Assembly: GCA_023231265.1 (NCBI GenBank)
Contig: JALNVT010000142.1
Coordinates: forward strand, 1 to 6,864
Source: Sphaerochaetaceae bacterium
Lineage (GTDB): Bacteria; Spirochaetota; Spirochaetia; Sphaerochaetales; Sphaerochaetaceae
Reading direction: 5' to 3'
Length of the DNA: 6,864 nt
In this document: positions 1 to 5,041 of the stretch, piece by piece
How the letters are laid out: the number at the start of each line of letters is the position of its first letter
Numbering within the stretch: position 1 is the stretch's first letter
The notes under the pieces: model-generated
Database searches by the model: none
What the model was told of the DNA's origin: nothing
What the model saw: the letters and a program-made list of their open reading frames with translations, nothing else
Position numbers and translations under genes: made by a program

Positions 1-297
1 GCAAGAACACTTGCAACAAATCCCAAGGTAATATTGATGGATGAACCAACTTCTGCGTTGGACCCAATATCAACTTCAAGAATTGAAGAGCTGATGATTG
101 AATTGAAGAAAGAGTATTCAATTGTCATTGTAACACACAATATGCAGCAAGCCTCTCGTATATCAGATACCACAAGCTTCTTTTTGATAGATGATAAGAG
201 ATGTGGGTATCTTGTTGAAACAGGTGATACAAAGGATATCTTCTTCAAACCAAAGGACAAACGTACCGAAGATTATATCTCTGGAAAATTTGGTTAA
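1..297 (+). CDS. pstB: Phosphate ABC transporter ATP-binding protein PstB, C-terminal part (5' end outside window)
   Basis: Frame 1 is open from the first base and gives 98 residues ending in the typical PstB tail (KDKRTEDYISGKFG). PstB is the cytoplasmic ATPase that drives the PstSCA phosphate importer. In the visible part, Walker B (ILMDEP) is at fragment residues 11-16, the D-loop SALD at 18-21, and the switch histidine in VTHN at residue 46; the stretch THNMQQASRISD is near-invariant in PstB. Walker A and the ABC signature must lie upstream, since family members are about 250 residues long. A methionine at base 34 lies inside the Walker B strand and is not a real start. phoU follows after 14 bases, as in many pst operons. 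Certain at family level. Confidence 0.97.
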   Translation, partial: ARTLATNPKVILMDEPTSALDPISTSRIEELMIELKKEYSIVIVTHNMQQASRISDTTSFFLIDDKRCGYLVETGDTKDIFFKPKDKRTEDYISGKFG

Positions 298-311
298 AAA
301 GAAGGTGGAAT

Positions 312-974
312 ATGAATGATACAGTACAGATAGATGAGAAGTTATATTTCTTCAATGAACTATTGCTTCAGATGGTTACAAGAGTTGAAGAAGCTATACT
401 GAAGGCAACAATTGCTTTCAGAGATAGAGATATTGATATGGCCAAAAAAGTTATGGCAGATGACTATTTCATAGATCAAATGAGAGAGCTTGTTGAGAAC
501 GATGCAGTTCGTCTTCTCATAAGTGAGGCTCCATATGGTCATTATATGAGACATGTAATTGCTGGATTGAAGATGGTGACATCTTTAGAAAGAATGGGAG
601 ACCATGCAGCACATCTTGCTAAAGTTGCAACTGAGCTTGATTCAGAATCTCAGGATTGTGATAAAGAAATAATTGATAAGCTTGTTGATATGGCAAATGC
701 AGATGCTCTTATGTTTCGTGATGTGATCACAGCTTTAGCTGAGACAGATGCAAAAAGAGCCAGAGAGATAGCCAAGAAAGATAATGAAATAGATGCCTAT
801 AAAGAGGAGATCTATAAAATGATCTTTGGAGCCAACAAATGTGGTGATACAAGCAATGAACTTTTTGAATTCTATTATCTTGCAAAAGAACTTGAGAGAC
901 TGGGAGACCATGTTACAACAATATGTAAATGGATTGTGTACATGGAAGAAGGTGAGACTCCTGAGTTGAACTAA
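312..974 (+). CDS. phoU: Phosphate transport system regulator PhoU
   Basis: This 220-residue protein has the normal PhoU length and two repeated helical-bundle halves. Each half carries the hallmark metal-binding motif: SLERMGDHA at residues 91-99 and KELERLGDHV at 192-201. PhoU acts in the cytoplasm at the membrane, where it dampens Pst uptake and, where a PhoR-type kinase exists, keeps the phosphate response off when phosphate is plentiful (known for the family). The start is supported by a purine-rich AAGGTGGA just upstream (302-309). The gene sits 14 bases after pstB, so the two are co-transcribed and probably translationally linked. A strong terminator directly after the stop makes phoU the last gene of the operon. 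No unusual feature is seen. Confidence 0.97.
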   Translation: MNDTVQIDEKLYFFNELLLQMVTRVEEAILKATIAFRDRDIDMAKKVMADDYFIDQMRELVENDAVRLLISEAPYGHYMRHVIAGLKMVTSLERMGDHAAHLAKVATELDSESQDCDKEIIDKLVDMANADALMFRDVITALAETDAKRAREIAKKDNEIDAYKEEIYKMIFGANKCGDTSNELFEFYYLAKELERLGDHVTTICKWIVYMEEGETPELN

Positions 975-994
975 ATAATTTTAATATTAAATGA

Positions 995-1027
995 ATCCTG
1001 CATCAAAATTGGTGTGGGATTTTTTTT
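995..1027 (+). terminator. Rho-independent terminator of the pst-phoU operon
   Basis: A 10-bp stem, atcctgcatc (995-1004) with ggtgtgggat (1011-1020), pairs completely if G-U pairs are allowed. The loop is 6 nt (aaaatt) and eight T residues follow at 1020-1027. It begins 20 bases after the phoU stop and isolates the phosphate operon from the cassette downstream. Confidence 0.9.
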
Positions 1028-1069
1028 AATAAATAACATAATTTATTATGAAAAATTAAAAATCTCTTA

Positions 1070-1098
1070 TTGACAAAAAAAAGGGAAATACCTATATT
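1070..1098 (+). promoter_or_regulatory. Consensus sigma70-type promoter of the arsR cassette
   Basis: The -35 box TTGACA (1070-1075) is a perfect match. A 17-nt spacer leads to the -10 box TATATT (1093-1098, five of six). Transcription should start near 1105, about 45 nt before the arsR ATG. Such a strong promoter fits one held off by a repressor, and the palindrome at 1101-1132 covers the expected start site. Confidence 0.88.
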
Positions 1099-1100
1099 TG

Positions 1101-1132
1101 TCATATACTGATATGGGAATATGAGTATATGA
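1101..1132 (+). promoter_or_regulatory. 32-bp palindromic operator, probable ArsR binding site
   Basis: The left arm TCATATACTGATAT (1101-1114) and right arm ATATGAGTATATGA (1119-1132) are inverted repeats matching at 13 of 14 positions, around the centre GGGA. The site starts two bases after the -10 box and spans the expected transcription start, so a bound dimer would block the promoter. ArsR/SmtB proteins commonly repress their own operons from such AT-rich dyads (family knowledge). That this ArsR binds here is inference from position and symmetry. Confidence 0.82.
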
Positions 1133-1148
1133 TACTGAAGGGGATAAA

Positions 1149-1499
1149 ATGAATAGACTTAATGAATTTTTAAAATTAGCAGCGAATGAGGATAGATTTA
1201 GAATGTTGGTTCTACTTTTTCAAGAGGACCTCTGTGTTTGCCACATCTCTGGAATTTTAGAGATGTCTCAACCAACTGCATCTAAGAATCTTGCTAAATT
1301 TAGAGATACCAAATTTGTTGAAACAAGACAGGAAGGTAAGTACATTTATTATTCCTTTAAATCTGATGATGAACGAGTGGACAATTTTTTATCAGATGTT
1401 GTTGAAAATGTAGATAGTTATCCCAAGCTAAAAGAAGACAAATCTAAGTTAGCTAATAAAGAAATCTACATGGTAAGCTGCAGTTGTGAAAATAAATAA
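1149..1499 (+). CDS. arsR: ArsR/SmtB-family metalloregulatory repressor
   Basis: The 116-residue winged-helix protein has the expected ArsR size. Its recognition region, SQPTASKNLAKFR (residues 40-52), is typical of the family. The sensor motif is DLCVCHI with Cys29 and Cys31, matching the CVC site in helix 3 of classical As(III)/Sb(III)-sensing ArsR (ELCVCDL). The wing is KYIYYSF. The protein ends in a second Cys-X-Cys (Cys111, Cys113), which could add ligands to the metal site or interact with the redox protein encoded next. The start is set by AAGGGG at 1138-1143, five bases before the ATG. It is the first gene of the cassette, behind its own operator, so autorepression released by metal or metalloid is the expected control. 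Family assignment is firm; the inducer is unknown, with trivalent arsenic or antimony the first candidates. Confidence 0.93.
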   Translation: MNRLNEFLKLAANEDRFRMLVLLFQEDLCVCHISGILEMSQPTASKNLAKFRDTKFVETRQEGKYIYYSFKSDDERVDNFLSDVVENVDSYPKLKEDKSKLANKEIYMVSCSCENK

Positions 1500-1542
1500 T
1501 TACTTGAGTAATTTAAAAATATATAATTTAAGGAAGTAAAAT

Positions 1543-1773
1543 ATGGACATTAAAATTTTAGGATCAGGTTGCCCAAAATGCAAAAAACTCGAAGCTAATG
1601 TAAACGAAGCTTTGAAGAACACAGGAAAAACAGCAGTTGTTGAACACGTTACTGAATATGCAGATATTGCAAGTTACAATATCATGAGCACACCTGGTTT
1701 GGTTGTAGATGGAAAAGTTGTATCAGCTGGTAAGGTTTTAAAACCAAAAGCTATTGAACCTTTATTGAATTAA
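1543..1773 (+). CDS. Small thioredoxin-fold redox protein (TM0996/MTH895 family)
   Basis: This 76-residue protein carries the redox motif CPKC (Cys10, Cys13) after the first strand IKILGSG, and the cis-proline loop STPGLVVDGK with Pro51. It matches the very short, glutaredoxin-like 'small redox-active disulfide protein' family known from Methanothermobacter (MTH895) and Thermotoga (TM0996). It has no signal peptide, so it is cytoplasmic. It lies 43 bases after arsR without a terminator, with AGGAAG (1531-1536) as its ribosome site, and runs straight into the permease genes. From this position I infer that it supplies thiol chemistry to the exporters, by reducing or handing over a thiol-bound metal or arsenical, or by keeping permease or ArsR cysteines reduced. 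The substrate is not shown by the sequence. Confidence 0.92.
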   Translation: MDIKILGSGCPKCKKLEANVNEALKNTGKTAVVEHVTEYADIASYNIMSTPGLVVDGKVVSAGKVLKPKAIEPLLN

Positions 1774-1798
1774 TTAGGAGAGTCCTTAATTAGGAGAG
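1770..1798 (+). repeat. Tandem duplicate of a Shine-Dalgarno block before the first half-permease
   Basis: TTAATTAGGAGAG occurs twice without mismatch, at 1770-1782 and 1786-1798, separated by TCC. The first copy overlaps the stop codon of the redox gene. The second places AGGAGAG seven bases before the permease ATG at 1806 and is the working site. TAATTAGGA (1771-1779) can also pair with TCCTTAATTA (1783-1792) with one bulged T, which would hide the first copy. Confidence 0.8.
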
Positions 1799-1805
1799 AT
1801 ATAAC

Positions 1806-2282
1806 ATGTTTACAAAAATATTATACATAGCAGTGGCAGTCTGCCTGCTGATTTCCTTGATTAAGGATAAAAAAAAGACAAAGAAAGCTTTATTCAAATC
1901 CTGGAAATCCTTTGAGAAAATACTTCCACAGTTTTTAGTAATAATACTGATTATTGGAATGATGTTGAGTGTTGTTGATGAAGAGACAATAAGTAGATTC
2001 TTGGGTGCTGGATCAGGCTTCCTTGGTGTACTTATAGCCTTGGTCGTTGGTAGCATCACCTTGATACCAGGATTTGTTGCATTTCCTCTATCTGCAGCAT
2101 TGTTGAATAATGGAGCTGGTGTTGCTCAGATAGCAGCATTTGTTTCTTCATTGATGATGGTAGGTGTTGTAACAATACCAATGGAACAGAAGATGTTTGG
2201 AACAAAAGTTACCGTAATAAGAAATTTGAGTGCAGTTGCATTCTCTCTTATCGTAGCATTTATAATGGGAGCTGTTCTGTAA
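1806..2282 (+). CDS. Half-size permease, first half (ArsP/DUF318-like, PF03773 superfamily)
   Basis: This 158-residue hydrophobic protein has about four to five membrane segments (roughly residues 3-19, 42-57, 73-100, 107-125, 140-158) and a Lys-rich cytoplasmic stretch at 20-36. The central motif GSITLIPGFVAFPLSAAL (82-99), then NNGAG, sits where full-length ArsP-type permeases have TPFCSCSSVP. The cysteines are replaced, and the only Cys is residue 13. It is about half the length of the full permease at 2967-3938, and the next gene supplies a second half, so the two probably form a heterodimeric inner-membrane transporter. A strong ribosome site (1792-1798) precedes the ATG. It is co-transcribed with arsR and the redox gene. 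Transport of a metal or metalloid is inferred from context and distant family resemblance. Confidence 0.82.
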   Translation: MFTKILYIAVAVCLLISLIKDKKKTKKALFKSWKSFEKILPQFLVIILIIGMMLSVVDEETISRFLGAGSGFLGVLIALVVGSITLIPGFVAFPLSAALLNNGAGVAQIAAFVSSLMMVGVVTIPMEQKMFGTKVTVIRNLSAVAFSLIVAFIMGAVL

Positions 2283-2818
2283 TGAAGATGTTTTTAAAAA
2301 GATATAAATGGGTTTTGACCTTATTGGTAATCAACATAATTGTTGGAATCATGTATCCAAATATTGGAAAGTTATCATTCCAGAATACAAAAGCTAATTT
2401 TCTTCAAATTTTGGCAATAATACCACCTGTATTCATACTGCTTGGACTTCTAGATGTTTGGGTAGAAAGAACAACAATGATCAAATACCTTGGAAAAGGG
2501 GCCGGAATAAAAGGTTTTGCTATAGCTCTACTTTTAGGAAGCGTGGCTGCTGGACCATTATATGCCGCTTTTCCTGTGGCTCTTGTAATGCTCAAGAAAA
2601 GAGCAAGTCTATTCAATGTGTTTGTGTTCATTGGAGCTTGGTCAACCACAAAAATCCCGATGTTCACATTTGAAATTGCAAGTTTGGGTGTAAAATTCGG
2701 AATTGTAAGAATGTGCTGCAGCCTTGTTGGAATCACATTGATTGCTTTACTTATATCAGGTCTTCTCAACAAAAAAGATGAAGATGCTATATATGAAAGA
2801 GCTGAAAACGTTATCTAG
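2282..2818 (+). CDS. Half-size permease, second half (ArsP/DUF318-like)
   Basis: This 178-residue protein has about five membrane segments (roughly residues 10-27, 42-59, 78-103, 112-130, 139-161) and an acidic and basic C-terminal tail. The motif GSVAAGPLYAAFPVALVML (86-104) is followed by KKRAS, resembling both the core of the first half (IPGFVAFPLSAAL) and GVPLYSNALGTIPIAEALI of the full-length permease. GAWSTTKIPMFTFE (118-131) is probably a second conserved re-entrant or helix-break segment. Its ATG overlaps the stop of the first half (TAATG), typical of translational coupling and equal amounts of two subunits. A second ATG two codons later is possible. Cys145-Cys146 are adjacent in a late helix and have no clear role. 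Substrate unknown; the operon suggests a soft metal or arsenical. Confidence 0.82.
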   Translation: MKMFLKRYKWVLTLLVINIIVGIMYPNIGKLSFQNTKANFLQILAIIPPVFILLGLLDVWVERTTMIKYLGKGAGIKGFAIALLLGSVAAGPLYAAFPVALVMLKKRASLFNVFVFIGAWSTTKIPMFTFEIASLGVKFGIVRMCCSLVGITLIALLISGLLNKKDEDAIYERAENVI

Positions 2819-2859
2819 TTAAATATAAAAAATAGAAAAAATAAATTGGAATTTCCTTA

Positions 2860-2946
2860 ATTACTTAGGTTAGGGTTCTTATACCCTAAAAGTTACCCAA
2901 TTTACTGTTATAAAGAAAGATTGAACTTAAGTTCAACCTAAGTAAT
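2860..2946 (+). promoter_or_regulatory. Nested inverted repeats upstream of the full-length permease
   Basis: The 148-bp gap between permease genes holds three dyads. An outer pair, ATTACTTAGGTT (2860-2871) with AACCTAAGTAAT (2935-2946), is perfect over 12 bp. Inside are TTAGGGT (2870-2876) with ACCCTAA (2883-2889) around a 6-nt loop, and the uninterrupted palindrome TTGAACTTAAGTTCAA (2921-2936). The inner dyads share two bases each with the outer arms, so they compete with full outer pairing. No T-run follows the first hairpin, so it is not a standard terminator. A structured leader or a set of protein sites is possible; function unknown. Confidence 0.6.
2906..2914 (+). promoter_or_regulatory. 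Possible extended -10 promoter for the full-length permease
   Basis: TGTTATAAA (2906-2914) fits the extended -10 pattern TG-N-TATAAT with one mismatch, but there is no good -35 box 16-18 bases upstream. Transcription would start near 2921, exactly at the palindrome TTGAACTTAAGTTCAA (2921-2936). This mirrors the arsR promoter, where the operator also follows the -10 box, and suggests independent repressor control of the last permease. The gene may instead simply be read through from arsR. Confidence 0.45.
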
Positions 2947-2966
2947 AAAAATATAAAGGATTTATT

Positions 2967-3938
2967 ATGTTTGGATGGTTAAATTACCTTGTTACCTTAT
3001 TGGTAGAAAAAGGTTTTAAAATGGATGTTGAGAGTGCTTGGGGATCAAGCATCCACTTCTTCTTTTATGATACAGTAAAGATCATAATTCTTCTTGGCTT
3101 GATGGTATTTGCAATTTCTTATATAAGAAGTTATTTCCCTCCTGAGAGAACCAAGAAAATATTAGGTAAATTCAGTGGCATCACCGGCAACATCATTGCA
3201 TCACTGCTTGGTATAGTCACTCCATTTTGTTCATGCTCATCTGTACCAATCTTCATTGGTTTTGTAGAGTCAGGAATACCACTGAGTTTTACATTCAGTT
3301 TCTTGATCACCTCTCCTATAGTTAATGAAGCAGCATTTGCAGTCTTGCTTGCATCATTTGGATGGAAAATTGCAGTTGTGTACGTCATCACAGGTGTCAT
3401 TGTAGGTATCGTCGGTGGTATAATAATTGGAAAACTGCACTTAGAGAAAGAAGTCGAGGAATACGTTTATGAAAAAAGAAATGGAACAGACTATGTACAA
3501 GAGATGGATGCCAAAGACAGATTGGAATTTGCTTGGGACAATGTAAAAGATATTATTCACAGAGTTTGGTTGTTCCTTTTGATAGGTATTGGAATAGGTG
3601 CTTTGATTCATGGATATGCTCCAGCTGAATTGCTAAGTAAGTATGCAGGACCAGACAATCCATTTGCAGTATTGTTTGCAGTTATTGTTGGTGTTCCTCT
3701 TTATTCAAATGCTTTAGGAACAATTCCAATTGCAGAAGCCCTTATTGCAAAAGGTGTTGGAATTGGAACAGCTCTATCATTTATGATGGCAACAACAGCT
3801 CTTTCTCTTCCTGAAATGATTCTATTGAGAAAAGTTATCAAACCTAAATTGATTGCAGCCTTCTTGATAATTACAGCAATAGCAATTGTTATTGTAGGTT
3901 ATCTCTTCAATATATGGGCACCATTTTTGATGGCATAA
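2967..3938 (+). CDS. ArsP/DUF318-family permease (PF03773), probable metal or organoarsenical exporter
   Basis: This 323-residue inner-membrane protein has about eight membrane segments in two clusters (residues about 33-155 and 195-320) joined by a charged cytoplasmic loop (156-195). The first core carries TPFCSCSSVP (85-94) with Cys88 and Cys90, then SPIVNEAA (116-123). The second has GVPLYSNALGTIPIAEAL (242-259) and ALSLPEMILLRK (278-289). TPFCSCS is the signature of the family that includes Campylobacter ArsP, an exporter of trivalent methylated arsenicals, and related metal exporters; the cysteines bind the thiophilic substrate. The length is normal. AAAGGA at 2955-2960 sets the start. 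It is the last gene of the arsR cassette and perhaps also has its own promoter. Family is certain; substrate is inferred, and the absence of an arsenic methyltransferase here leaves it open. Confidence 0.93.
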   Translation: MFGWLNYLVTLLVEKGFKMDVESAWGSSIHFFFYDTVKIIILLGLMVFAISYIRSYFPPERTKKILGKFSGITGNIIASLLGIVTPFCSCSSVPIFIGFVESGIPLSFTFSFLITSPIVNEAAFAVLLASFGWKIAVVYVITGVIVGIVGGIIIGKLHLEKEVEEYVYEKRNGTDYVQEMDAKDRLEFAWDNVKDIIHRVWLFLLIGIGIGALIHGYAPAELLSKYAGPDNPFAVLFAVIVGVPLYSNALGTIPIAEALIAKGVGIGTALSFMMATTALSLPEMILLRKVIKPKLIAAFLIITAIAIVIVGYLFNIWAPFLMA

Positions 3939-3976
3939 AATCAATTGAAAATGAAATACACATCTTACTAAAGAAA

Positions 3977-3999
3977 AACCCTGGATTGGCTTCTGGGTT
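3977..3999. terminator. Weak bidirectional terminator between convergent genes
   Basis: AACCC (3977-3981) pairs with GGGTT (3995-3999). On the plus strand three inner pairs can follow a T-T mismatch. Read on the minus strand, the stem runs into TTTTTCTTT, which makes it a reasonable end for the minus-strand gene at 4045-4584. Read on the plus strand, only AGTTATTT follows. It is the only hairpin I see in the 106-bp convergent gap. Confidence 0.45.
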
Positions 4000-4044
4000 A
4001 GTTATTTGGAGAATCTTATTATAATTTTTGGATTCAAATTTTTA

Positions 4045-4584
4045 TTAGCAGTTGAAGTAGTACCAAACATGAATTGTACTTTTGTAATCAGATGAAGCAG
4101 GGATGCTTTTGTCTCCTACAATTTTCAATTTAAATGCAGCTACTGTCTCTTTTTCAGCTTTATAACCATGTGTTATGTGTGCTGCTATTAAATTATATCT
4201 GCTACCATAATTATAAATATTGTAACCAGATTGCCATTCAACAGTAGGTGTTATTTTAGTATCATAAATTTTACCACTATTTACAGTTCCCTTAAAGGAA
4301 GAGGGATGCACTCTTACATAAAGGTAAGAGTCTCTGTTCTCATTTCCACTGCTTCGTTGAATCAAAAATTCTGAAGTTGTTGTTGTGGTAGTTAAATCTA
4401 CGCTGTTACTACCATCATCATAAAGATATTCAGAACCATCAACAGTACTGCCAATATTGTCAAGATCAAAAGTGTAGTTGAGCTGTTCAACTGCTCCATC
4501 AATTATGATATTTCTATTTTCTGCAGAAAAAGCAGATGTTATCAATATGGTTGCTATAGTTAAAAGTGTGATTAATTTTTTCAT
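4045..4584 (-). CDS. Secreted protein of unknown function, paralogue of the 5042-5584 gene
   Basis: This 179-residue protein opens with a Sec signal peptide (MKK, then a hydrophobic run to about residue 18, likely cut after AFSA at 21). The mature part is polar, rich in Ser, Thr, Tyr and Asn, with alternating residues typical of beta strands. Four blocks are shared with the neighbour: NRNIII-GAV (23-32), DLTTTT-TSEF then QRSSGNEN (63-83), GYKAE-E-VAAF-LKI (140-155) and PASSDYKSTI (162-171). The closing strand pattern 'SDY-STI-V' resembles the last strand of many bacterial beta-sandwich surface or pilin-like domains, but I do not recognise the family. The mature protein ends in a Cys that the paralogue lacks. 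AAGGA (4595-4599) precedes the start by ten bases. It has its own promoter at 4648-4676. Confidence 0.8.
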   Translation of the reverse strand: MKKLITLLTIATILITSAFSAENRNIIIDGAVEQLNYTFDLDNIGSTVDGSEYLYDDGSNSVDLTTTTTTSEFLIQRSSGNENRDSYLYVRVHPSSFKGTVNSGKIYDTKITPTVEWQSGYNIYNYGSRYNLIAAHITHGYKAEKETVAAFKLKIVGDKSIPASSDYKSTIHVWYYFNC

Positions 4585-4647
4585 TTTATAATTTTCCTTT
4601 TATGAAGAAAGTCCTTTATGACTGATTGAATAACTCTCTTTTAATTA

Positions 4648-4676
4648 AATATAATATATGATGTAAGTTATGTTAA
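4648..4676 (-). promoter_or_regulatory. Promoter of the 4045-4584 gene, within a duplicated upstream block
   Basis: Read on the minus strand, the -35 box TTAACA (plus positions 4671-4676, five of six) is followed by 17 nt and the -10 box TATATT (4648-4653, five of six). Transcription would start near 4641, giving a leader of about 57 nt. The -35 region lies in a block (4663-4681) that recurs upstream of the paralogue with 17 of 19 matches. Confidence 0.72.
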
Positions 4677-4681
4677 CAGTT

Positions 4682-4940
4682 GATTTATGATGTGCTATAA
4701 ATGATAGAGGTGTTTTATGTAATTAACGCATTTATGGCAATTATATAAAGTTCTCTTAAGCCATATTACGAATATAGATAGATTGATAGTAGCTCCTATG
4801 TTCGAAAAATCTATTTTTGAATTTCTTTATAGTTTCTGTCTAATATGGAAACAATACATGATAGGATCTAAAAGGATTTTATAAAGTTCATACTTTCAAC
4901 AGACTTCATAAATTTTTTTGTTATATTGAAAGAGTTTTTT
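4682..4940. other. AT-rich intergenic stretch with no recognisable gene
   Basis: Between the promoter of the first secreted-protein gene and the terminator of the second lie about 260 bases with frequent stops in all frames and only very short open frames. I see no coding remnant of a third paralogue, no tRNA and no repeat array. The only local structure is an AT-rich hairpin, TTCGAAAA (4801-4808) with TTTTTGAA (4814-4821), which serves no visible gene. Confidence 0.6.
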
Positions 4941-4988
4941 GTAAAAAAGAAACTCAGATGCTTCTAAAGGAGAGAAAGAGCATCTGAG
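4941..4988 (-). terminator. Rho-independent terminator of the 5042-5584 gene
   Basis: CTCAGATGCT (4953-4962) and AGCATCTGAG (4979-4988) form a perfect 10-bp stem with a 16-nt loop. On the minus strand the stem is followed by TTTCTTTTTT (plus positions 4943-4952). It lies about 54 bases past the stop of the secreted-protein gene and is oriented to end its transcript. On the plus strand no T-run follows. Confidence 0.88.
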
Positions 4989-5012
4989 CCATTATTTAAA
5001 AGGAGTTATTTT

Positions 5013-5033
5013 ATTTGATATCGGATATCAAAT
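5013..5033. repeat. Perfect 21-bp palindrome just after the stop of the 5042-5584 gene
   Basis: ATTTGATATC (5013-5022) and GATATCAAAT (5024-5033) are exact inverted repeats around one G at 5023. It starts eight bases after the stop codon on the minus strand. In RNA it can form an 8-bp stem with a 5-nt loop, upstream of the true terminator. No T-run follows on either strand, so it is not itself a terminator. An mRNA 3' stabiliser or a site for a dimeric DNA-binding protein are possible. Confidence 0.6.
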
Positions 5034-5041
5034 TTATAATA

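Noticed and set aside
1790..2059. Minus-strand open frame antisense to the first half-permease
   Set aside because: It lies opposite a gene with clear membrane-protein coding signal and a strong ribosome site; the antisense product has no recognisable motif.
2404..2772. Minus-strand open frame antisense to the second half-permease
   Set aside because: Composition mirrors the permease codons on the other strand; no ribosome site or family resemblance.
2870..2889. TTAGGG-type telomere-like motif or transcription terminator
   Set aside because: Only one unit plus a partial one is present, and it is explained as one arm of a hairpin. No T-run follows, so a terminator is also unsupported.
3131..3400. 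Minus-strand open frame antisense to the full-length permease
   Set aside because: It overlaps the TPFCSCS-coding region of a firmly identified gene and has no independent support.
1070..3938. Defence system, CRISPR array, toxin-antitoxin pair or mobile element in the window
   Set aside because: No spaced direct repeats, nuclease, transposase, integrase or toxin-like gene can be seen; the accessory genes read as metal resistance.
4801..4821. Hairpin TTCGAAAA/TTTTTGAA followed by TTTCTTT as a plus-strand terminator
   Set aside because: The stem is nearly all A-T and no plus-strand gene ends nearby; chance pairing is likely in such AT-rich DNA.
4682..4940. Remnant of a third secreted paralogue or a small gene
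   Set aside because: None of the conserved blocks is found in any frame by eye, and open frames are only about 8-13 codons long.
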